64,000 nucleotides of DNA from Clonostachys chloroleuca (taxonomy: Eukaryota > Ascomycota > Sordariomycetes > Hypocreales > Bionectriaceae): NCBI GenBank assembly GCA_037952775.1, contig JBANAY010000004.1, forward strand, positions 6,944,001 to 7,008,000, written 5' to 3'. The notes under the pieces are model-generated. The model saw nothing but the letters and a program-made list of their open reading frames with translations, was not told the origin of the DNA and made no database searches. Position numbers and translations under genes: made by a program. Positions 56,483 to 64,000 of this stretch are shown here, in pieces (the stretch's first letter is position 1; each line of letters begins with the position of its first letter).

Positions 56483-58074
56483 TTAGCATGGAATGATCCG
56501 ATTGTCACCAACAGCACAGGGAAGCTAAAAGAGTATTGGGGGCGGCAATAGCGGCTCATCGGTGCATCAACCTCTCGCAATAATATCTTGTATGCTCATC
56601 CGAGCTCGTGGGAGTTGGGAACGCTCACAATTCCAACACACCAACTTCCATGATCTCCACAAGCCAATCTAGGCACGATGGTATCAAATAGTTATGATAA
56701 TTTGTTCCTAGAGGACACCATGGTTCACCGTTATATCCGATCCTTGCACTGACCCCTGCACAATCGAAGGAATACGTACCATATTGTTGAGACTCTCCTC
56801 GTCAGGCAGAAAGGGCGAAGTGATGGCGCCCACTTTCCGATGGAGCCTTCGAGTCACGGATACTTAGTCACAGGACTACGCATCAAGTCATGAGTCTCCG
56901 CACAACAACTCAACCCCATGGAGAGTGATTGCGGGGGGCACATTGTGGAGCTTCCGTTGTCTGGTTACAGTAATTCAACATTTCCGAGCACCATAGCACC
57001 AGAAAAGGTTAGTAATAAAAGGCACGGAGGAAGAAGTCAGGGCAGTCGGCACAAGAACAAATGCGGGAATGCTATGCTTGAACGTGGGGAATCATCAACC
57101 TTCCGCAAGCATTTATCAATCATGCTCCGCATCAAGATATGCCGCGGGTATATTCATAGTTCTCCGATGGTCCGTAGCAGCTCACGGCACCGAGGATGTA
57201 AAAGATAGTATAGAGGCTGTCTCTATATCTAATTATTTTCAGATAACACCCTGAACTGGTCGAAAGTGGCCCCTTTCCCCGATTAAGATGTGTTCTCCAG
57301 CGTTGTTGCAGAAAGAAAGACGATAAAAACAGGGGGCAAACAAATAAGTTCTTTATCCAAGGGTGCCGTGTGGATCGCAGAAAAGATAAACACATTCAAC
57401 CGAGTTGTGGTGTTGATCATTCGCCCTACAACCTTGCAGCCTCCAGATTTCTCTTGAATCATTGTAGGATAGTATGTTTTAAAGTCTTGGTCAGGCTACT
57501 TTGCTCTAAACGGTAACTTTCATCGGATAAAGATCCGCGGTCAGCGATGGCCCCCAGAACAGCCACCCATGCCAGTGAGGTGTAGGATGAGTAAAGCGGT
57601 CTGAGAAAGGAGTTCGTTCAGATGTCTTCATTGTAAATCTGTTGCCATAATGCGTAAGAATTTTGTAGAACTAATATTATTTCTTGAGATATGATGATTG
57701 CAATGTGATGATGAGCGGATAACTAGGTATTCATCATCCGAGGATTGGGTGGCAGTTTAACCAGTCGGCATCAAACGTTCTCGAGTCAAGTCTTCCCCAC
57801 ACCACCCCATGAAGCGGAGGAAAAGATGGGGCCGTCTTCCAGCCCCTCAAAGTACTTAAATCACTTCCCCAGTTCTCCGGATTCTCTAGTCACAGTGACT
57901 CTATCCCCAGGTTCTCTCTCCGGTTGAGGATATCTACATAAAGTCTGCCGTCTGTCTGTTGGCAATCCCGTATTCTCTCGAGGATTCGCAAGGCAACAAC
58001 AGCACTGGGCATTGGCTCGCTCATCAATCTCCTTTTCTTCCGTTCTTTGACACGAAGTCAAAACATTGAACAAG

Positions 58075-59736
58075 ATGGCTCCGACGGCCCCAAGCAACCT
58101 GACAGGCCATCGCGGCAATTCGGCGCGGTCAATTATGATCGCTCTGGCAATCAGTCTCGCTGGGTGAGTTCCACCCCTTGATCTATTTTGCCCACAAACC
58201 AAACGTTGCTAACCTTTGTAGATTTGTGAACGGTATCGACACGGGAATCATTTCGTCGACGATTGCGCAGAAGACTTTCAAGTTATACATGTACGGCCCC
58301 GCCATGGACAACGTGGCTCTCAAGGGCGGTATAGTATCTGGCTACTACGCTGGCTATGCTCTCGGCAGTACCGGCGCGGCTTGGAGCATGGACCGACTCT
58401 CTCGTCGATGGACCCTTTTCATTGGCTCCATCTTCAGTGTTGTCGGTGCTGTGCTCCAAACTGCTGCGATGAACCCGGCCATGATGATTGTTGGTCGCGC
58501 TATTTCCGGTTTCTCGATTGGCATGGTTTATCCTACTGCCCCTGTATATCTGGCTGAGCTGTCTCCTCCCGAGAACCGTGGATTCCTTGTAGGTCTCAAG
58601 GGGCTCCTAAATACGCTTGGATTTTGCTTTGCCAACTGGATTGGCTATGCGGGATCTTATGCCAAGGGAGATGTCCAATGGCGGGTCCCTCTGGGTTGTC
58701 AGATCCCACCTGCTCTGCTCCTCGGAGTTCTGACCCTCTTCTTGCCCTACTCCCCTCGTTGGCGTAAGTAACTTTCGCTTCAACTATTGGAAAGAAACAC
58801 ATTGATTAATCAAAATCTGCAGTGGCTATGAAGGAGCGACACGACGAGGCCAAGAAGGTCATGTACTACCTGCAGTCCCATCGCGGCGAGGAAGCGATCG
58901 AAAGAGAGTTCTCGGAGATGTGTCAACAAATTCAACTCGAGGCCCAACGCAAGAAGATGGCCAACTTCACCACCCTCTTCACACGAAAGTATATCCGCCG
59001 CACGCTTCTGGTTTGCTTAACGGTTCAAATGATGAAGCTCTCTGGTTCCAACATCATCCAGACCTACCAGTCGATCATGTACGAGCAACTCGGCTACAAG
59101 GGCCAAACTGTCCTTCTCCTCGGTGGCTTTTACGGATTCATGGCTGTCATTGGTCAAATTCTCAATGTATTCCTCGTTGCTGATCGTTGGACTCGGCGCG
59201 GAACCGTCATCCCAGGTTCAATGGTTCTGGCTACCTTCCTCGCGGTTCTGACCGGACTTTCTGCGAGCACAACCGACAGCACACCGGCCATGTCCAGGGC
59301 CGGAATCGCATTTGTCTTCCTGTTCGCCTTTGGATACTCATTCTACTTCAACAGTGTCAACTGGGTGCTGGTTGCTGAGATCTTCCCGCTCGACCTCCGC
59401 GGTGTGGGTGTCGGTTTCTCCATTTTCACCCAGTCCATCACAGCGATCTGGCTCAACTATGCTGCTTCCTACGCCTTTGATGCCATCGCTTGGAAGTTTT
59501 ACTTTGTCTTCATCGCTTGCAATTTGTTTGCTGGTACCATGTACTACTTCTTCCTCCCCGAGACCCGCTTCCTGTCTCTTGAGGAGATTGCCGCCAAGTT
59601 CGGAGACGAGGTTGCTCCAGTGATTGAGAAGCACTTGGAAATGGATGACGCCAAGGCAGAGTCCAGAGAGGCCGCGGAAGCTGAGATTGACAAGAGTGGA
59701 ACTTCCTCCAACCACGTGGAAGTTTCAAAGCCATAG
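58075..59736 (+). CDS. MFS sugar transporter
   Basis: Exons 58075-58163, 58222-58763 and 58823-59736 join in phase to about 514 residues. It has the sugar-porter plan: GFVNGIDTGIIS in the first helix, GSTGAAWSMDRLSRRWTLF (the D-R-x-x-R-R loop), GRAISGFSIGMVYPTAPVYL with AELSPPENRGF, LPYSPRWLAMKERHDEAKKV, KLSGSNIIQTYQSIMY in helix 7, and FFLPETRFLSLEEI after the last helix. The usual PESPR is PYSPR here. It should import a sugar or a related polyol by proton symport at the plasma membrane; the exact substrate cannot be told. Upstream CCCC-A-C/G words may be carbon-repressor sites. Confidence 0.9.
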
Positions 59737-60397
59737 GTATCTTAGGGAATAATGGGCAACGACGTACAACGGAACATGGCAGTATGCGGGGCATTTGAGA
59801 ATATAAACCAAGAATATATGTATCACAATTTGCACCAGCAATGAAACTCCTCAGTTCAACTGATCTCATTTGTTGGCCCATTTCATGATAATCGTGCATC
59901 GGTCTTGAGATTTGGGTTTCTGACACAATGGTGGCGTTGAGCACGCCACCCGAATTCAGCCTTGTGGAAAGATTGAGCTCTTCGGGTGCTCCTTTGATCG
60001 GAACTGTGCAGGGATCGGCTGGGAAGTGTCGGCTGGGAAGTGAAGTTTCCCCACTCTCACATCATCCGAGCCGGCCTGTCCAGGAGTGGTCGGAGTACTC
60101 CAGCAGCTATCCATTAAAGTTAAACGATAAATACGTTCTTCAAAACATCAATTGATTCAGGCTGTCGGAGCCCCATCCTTACTGGTCATTTCATAGAGTC
60201 AGTCATTCATGTGCGCGAGACAAACCCATTTGACCAAGGACTGGGAAGAAGGCATCGGGCATGCAATTAGCGGATCGCAATAGTATTGAGATAAAGTGAG
60301 CACGAGTCGCAATGTATAGCGGAACGGAAAATATTTGGTGAGAGTAACTGCTAAGTCTTAGCCCAGATAGACTGGGAATGCTTCAAGAACACATTAT
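59737..60397. other. Convergent intergenic spacer
   Basis: No gene is visible. It holds a perfect 14-bp tandem repeat, TCGGCTGGGAAGTG, at 60015-60028 and 60029-60042. Confidence 0.5.
60015..60042. repeat. 14-bp perfect tandem repeat
   Basis: TCGGCTGGGAAGTG occurs twice in direct succession in the spacer between the sugar transporter and the DUF4874-like gene. Confidence 0.9.
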
Positions 60398-61468
60398 TTA
60401 GGGATATTGGTTAAGGGCAGCTCCTATTGCGTCTACACAGCCGGCATAGTTGCTGTTATCAAACAGTTCTTTAAACTTCGATGGGTTCCCGGGCTACCAG
60501 GCATGTTAGCTTATAATCAGAACCGGGTGATTGAAGAAAAAGAAGTAAAGAAGCACACGCAAAAAGGGGAAATACTCACGTTAAAGTACGAGATCTGAAA
60601 CTTGTGAATGTAGGCTTCCAGCCCATTGCTACCGCAGACATCGTCAAAGTTGCTCCAATCATAGGTAGAGTCGCCAGCATCGGCGCATCCTTCCCCTCCG
60701 TACGTGTTGCTCGAGGCAACCTGCTTTGTGTAGTCAATCCATGCCTGGCGATCATCTGATGGGAAAGTGCCACCATCGTTTCCGTTCGGTCCGCCATTAA
60801 AGATGCAGTCGTTATGAATCGTGACCTTGCGATCGCCGTCATACAATACCTTGTGATCCTGCGGGTAGCGAATGGCAACCTTTGCTCCAGTACCGAGTAG
60901 CGCATCAACAACTGACTTCTTCACCTGCAGACTGGCCTCACTGTCATCACTACCACGGTTCTGGCAGAACGGCCCATCCTATATACAAGTGTTAGAGACC
61001 TTGGAAACGAGAACACCAGGGATTGCTCAAAGGGGAGATTTTACGTACATGCCATTCGCCCCAAGTACCAAGGAAGCCTGCCTGGATTACGGGTATTTTA
61101 ATCAAGCCGGAGACATCTGAAAAAACTTTGGCCCATGTGGATACATCGGCGAGAATTTGATCTTTGTCGTCTGGTTCGGAGGTTACGGAGCCATCGCTGT
61201 TTCCGTACCGCACACGAGGAATGACCGATATGCCTTGAGAACCGTAATTCTGTACCAAAGTCTTGAAATCGCTGATCAGAGATTGGTGGTCGCCTCCAGA
61301 AATAATCTGAATATATAAGAAGAGTGTATCTGATCGGTCAAGCGCATAGTAGGTGATGGCGTCGGAGTTATCCCTGCCCTCTACAATTTCTTTGTAGGTA
61401 CTGAATCCGGCATTTGCAAGGCCTAGCACGGTGGCAAGGACGAAAGTGGTAGCAAAACGCATTTTCAA
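60398..61468 (-). CDS. Secreted DUF4874/DUF4832-like protein (glycosidase-like fold)
   Basis: Exons 61468-61049, 60978-60580 and 60493-60398 join in phase to about 304 residues. The signal peptide is MKMRFATTFVLATVLGLANA (or MRFATTF, two codons later). GFSTYKEIVEGRDN, TLFLYIQIISGGDHQSLISDF, ISVIPRVRYGNSDG and GLIKIPVIQAGFLGTWGEWH are characteristic of the DUF4874 part, a TIM-barrel-like fold; DCIFNGGPNGNDGGTFP, ASSNTYGGEGCADAG and the FQISYFN end belong to DUF4832. The short last exon, reading PGNPSKFKELFDNSNYAGCV and a stop, completes the expected C-terminus. Related proteins are thought to act on carbohydrates, but no reaction is established. It is probably extracellular. Proximity to the sugar transporter suggests carbohydrate use. 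Confidence 0.8.
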
Positions 61469-62474
61469 AGATTAATTAGTTGAATGGGTGAAAGCGTGAG
61501 CAAGTCCCGCTTCAAACATTCAATGAGAATCCTCACGTTAAAAAGGAGAAGTAAGCTTATGATAAAAGCCTGTCCATGCGTAGACGATTCGGGGGCTTCG
61601 TGTGTGCAGAAACGCTCAGGGTTTCAACCATCAATCGCAAATTAAGGACCGTAAGACATAATGGAGCCCGCGGCAGTTGCCAGGATCCTACAGGATTCGT
61701 GCCTTATACGCCGCGGCACAGCTAATTAATTATGCGGTATTGCTTGCCACAGTGACATTCTAGTTTCAGCATCAGCGAAAATGCGACAACGAGCCGATTG
61801 ATGACATTTTTGTACGATTATCATCAAAGGTCTCGCGTTTTGATCATCATCATCGCCCTAAAATGGGCGGCTGGCATCAATTAGCACCTGAGCACGGCTA
61901 CTTAGAAGGACAACTTCTATAAAAGTGCCCGCCAGAGTACATAGCCTACATCTGCAGGCAGTGTTCACGTCAAAATTATCTGAATCTGGCGTTAGGCCGC
62001 TTGTCGGCTTTAGCGAAAGTGTCCGTGAAAATCGTCTTCGCCCCAAGTATCCTTGTATCCAACTGTAGGGCTGAGGCGTAGGTTTTTATGGCCCCCTCCA
62101 ATGCTGATTATTTAGAATAAATCTTGTTTATTTCATGCCTAGTCCAATGGCCCTGTATAGCCCGGTATTCGAAACTATCATATACCAGCATGTTCAGTAT
62201 CGTCGTGCTGAAAACAAATGATATGGCCGGTTACTAAGAAATACAAGCAGCCGACTCTGATTGATCTCGGCCACTTGCCAAAAGCCGCCGGCAAAAATTA
62301 TTCTTGCCGGTGGACTGTGGGTATTCGCCTTTTTGTCAGCAATCAACGGTGGTTAAAGATTGCTTGAAGGCCTTGCTGATATTATAGAGCTGATGAATTG
62401 AATTGATCCCAAACTACATCTTATCGTCGTTGATAATTTGGAAATTCCTCATCTGATCACTGCAGGCAATCCAC
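61469..62474. promoter_or_regulatory. Divergent intergenic region
   Basis: The 1 kb lies between the divergently transcribed DUF4874-like and hydrolase genes and presumably holds both promoters. No coding frame, repeat or RNA gene is supported. Confidence 0.4.
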
Positions 62475-63320
62475 ATGACGGTACCGATGAAATCTAGGCC
62501 ACTCATTTGGGAGTGCACCAACCTCGTGGTTGCAGGCGTAGATGTGACGATATCAAGTGTCCGGCGAGAAGGGCCATTGTACCCTACCCTGATACTTCAT
62601 GGCTTTGGGAGTACAAAGGAAGACTTTGTCGATATCGCGTTAGTCAAAGCCTTTTCCGGTGCGTCTTTTATCATCTACGATACCCCAGGGAGTGGGCAAT
62701 CTACCAGCCAGAAACTCGATCAACTATCCATTCCATTCCTTGTCGAATTGGCGGAGGAATTCCTGAAAAGTCACGGAATAGAGAACTTCCACCTGATTGG
62801 CCATTCGATGGGTGGACTCACGGCATTGAAGCTGGCCCAGAGGCACCCGGATGCCGTGCTCAGTTTTGTCAACATCAAAGGAAATCTAGCGCCAGAAGAC
62901 TGCTTCCTAAGTCGCCAAGTACTCGATCATCCGTCCGACAACCCACAGACCTTCTTCCGCCAGTTTGTGGAGCGTACACGAAAGTCGCAAGAATTCGGAA
63001 CCGGCATTTATGCTGCCGCTTTACAAGCCAAAGTAAAACCAGAGGTTGTGCGACCAACATTTGAATCAATGGTTCACTTATCAGACACCGAAGACTTATT
63101 GGATATCTTCATATCCTTGCCCTGCCCCAAGATGTTCATGTATGGAGAGCAGTACAACACCTTGTCTTACCTGAGCCGACTCTCTAGTGTCGGCGTTGAG
63201 TTGGCGGAGATCCCTGACGCTGCGCACTTTATCATGTACTCAAACCCAGTAGAAATGTGGCGAAGGATTGCATTGTTCCACGCAAAGGGATTATGGGAAG
63301 ATCATAGTAACCAGATATAG
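62475..63320 (+). CDS. Alpha/beta hydrolase
   Basis: An intronless frame of 281 residues with the complete alpha/beta-hydrolase layout: the HGFG oxyanion-hole motif (LILHGFGSTKED), the nucleophile elbow GHSMGG in NFHLIGHSMGGLTALKLAQ, a candidate acid in the FMYGEQYNTL region, and the catalytic His in IPDAAHFIMYSNP. There is no signal peptide, so it is probably cytosolic. It resembles small esterases and C-C hydrolases; the substrate cannot be assigned. A second in-frame Met (codon 5) is an alternative start. Confidence 0.88.
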   Translation: MTVPMKSRPLIWECTNLVVAGVDVTISSVRREGPLYPTLILHGFGSTKEDFVDIALVKAFSGASFIIYDTPGSGQSTSQKLDQLSIPFLVELAEEFLKSHGIENFHLIGHSMGGLTALKLAQRHPDAVLSFVNIKGNLAPEDCFLSRQVLDHPSDNPQTFFRQFVERTRKSQEFGTGIYAAALQAKVKPEVVRPTFESMVHLSDTEDLLDIFISLPCPKMFMYGEQYNTLSYLSRLSSVGVELAEIPDAAHFIMYSNPVEMWRRIALFHAKGLWEDHSNQI

Positions 63321-63533
63321 ATGTCTCCCTAAATCTAATACAATGATCAGTTATTTCCTAGAATGAATTGGTGAAAGGAAGTATAGCGTGAACTTTTATT
63401 TCACTGATTCGAAGCTTATGTCATTCCAATAGGCTAATAAAATTTCAGAGCCTCGGGGTCTTGTCCTTGTTAGAGCCCCGCCGAATCTTCCTCATCACAT
63501 TATTCTTCATTTTTCATCTCGGGGAACTACATA

Positions 63534-64000
63534 ATGCCGCCGTCCTCCAGTCGCAGCGGGAAGCAGCCCATTCCAGCTCCCAAGCTTCCTCAAAAGAAGG
63601 CTATCGCGTAAGGTGGACAAATATGCATAAAATGAATGGATGAGGAGTTGACGTATTTAGTTGCCAATCTTGCCACGCACGCAAGATTCGGTGTTCTGGC
63701 ACCAAGCCGTGCAACAACTGCACTCGTATTTCTGATTGCATCTACCCAAAGCGAGATCGCCAAGTCCGAGTACACCAGAGGTACGTAAGCGGGCTCCCAC
63801 CAACTTTCGTCTACCTCTGCCACTCGATGCTAAAAAGGCCAGCTTCCTGGACCGGATCTTGCAGGAGAATGCCGACTTACGCGCCCTTCAGCATCCGGCT
63901 GAGCAGTCTGAAAGGAAACCCGAGCAAGACACCTGGGATACTCCCGCAATATCCCATAGTGACCATGAATCTGTCGAGAACCAATCTATACAGGGAAGCG
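63534..64000 (+). CDS. Zn2Cys6 transcription factor, N-terminal part
   Basis: The gene runs off the right edge. Exons 63534-63607, 63661-63784 and 63838 onward join in phase. The zinc cluster is ACQSCHARKIRCSGTKPCNN followed by CTRISDCIYPKRDRQVRV, i.e. C-x2-C-x6-C-x5-C-x2-C-x6-C with basic residues after the second Cys and the linker. A coiled-coil dimerisation helix follows (YASFLDRILQENADLRALQH), as in Gal4-type factors. As in the regulator at 45.4 kb, an intron falls at the first cysteines. It should be a nuclear regulator; its targets are outside or next to the window. Confidence 0.88.

Larger units (their letters stand above)
54391..58074. other. Long gene-poor interval
   Basis: About 3.7 kb without a firmly supported gene. 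It holds a 56-bp tandem duplication (55149-55260), the second copy of an 18-base word (55922-55939, also 1753-1770), one candidate frame on the minus strand (56102-56482) and the promoter of the sugar transporter. Near 57793-57915 are several CCCCAC/CCCCAG words, which fit the consensus for CreA-type carbon repressors on the minus strand. Confidence 0.45.

Noticed and set aside
1..64000. CRISPR arrays, rRNA genes, bacterial operons or ribosome binding sites
   Set aside because: None seen; the sequence is eukaryotic with spliceosomal introns, and the only repeats are short tandem duplications and the transposon ends.

Overview
The window looks like nuclear DNA from a filamentous ascomycete, most likely a Eurotiomycete of the Aspergillus/Penicillium type. 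The evidence is short spliceosomal introns of about 44 to 90 nt (GTRAGT donors, CTAAC/CTGAC-like branch points, YAG acceptors), Zn2Cys6 regulators, an NRPS-like enzyme, a highly reducing polyketide synthase, fungal rhodopsin-domain membrane proteins, a HET-domain protein and a pogo/Fot1-type transposon. All product names come from motifs and remembered family features. No database search was possible.

Layout. 1-1.5 kb: C-terminal part of a fungal regulator with one frame slip. 2.85-3.2 kb: a two-exon small secreted cysteine-rich peptide. 3.5-10.2 kb: a divergent pair, a DAL5/TNA1-type permease and a hydantoinase/5-oxoprolinase, both carrying several disabling changes and sharing a promoter with six GATA sites. 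10.6-12.0 kb: a five-exon fungal rhodopsin-domain protein. 13.0-13.4 and 18.7-19.2 kb: two extremely AT-rich islands flanking an intact A-T-R NRPS-like reductase (14.0-17.3 kb). 19.6-28.2 kb: an HR-PKS (KS-AT-DH-MT-ER-KR-ACP) with one frame slip in the ER domain, followed by an SDR (28.6-29.7 kb). 30.6-32.0 kb: a HET protein with ankyrin repeats inside the HET domain.

32.4-37.6 kb is a redox island. A dopamine-beta-monooxygenase-like DOMON/copper protein and a DOMON-cytochrome b561 protein are divergently transcribed from a promoter with 22-bp direct repeats, and a decayed FAD amine oxidase lies next to them. 38.3-39.9 kb: a second DAL5-type permease. 40.1-40.7 kb: an unrecognised three-exon small gene, found by matching splice phases. 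41.0-42.1 kb: a second rhodopsin-domain protein. 42.3-44.1 kb: a pogo/Fot1-like element with perfect 43-bp terminal inverted repeats, TA target duplication and a nonsense-riddled transposase. 45.4-47.1 kb: a Zn2Cys6 regulator. 48.5-54.4 kb: a large secreted protein with seven cysteine-rich PAN/apple-like modules, convergent with a single-pass membrane protein. 58.1-59.7 kb: a sugar-type MFS transporter. 60.4-61.5 kb: a secreted DUF4874/DUF4832-like protein. 62.5-63.3 kb: an alpha/beta hydrolase. 63.5 kb to the end: the start of another Zn2Cys6 regulator.

Overall this is an accessory, fast-changing region: secondary metabolism, transporters, regulators, self/non-self recognition and secreted proteins, with at least four clearly decayed genes beside intact neighbours. 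Several single-base frame slips sit in or near homopolymers and could be sequence errors. The 4-bp tandem duplication, the multiple stop codons and the large internal deletion cannot be explained that way.
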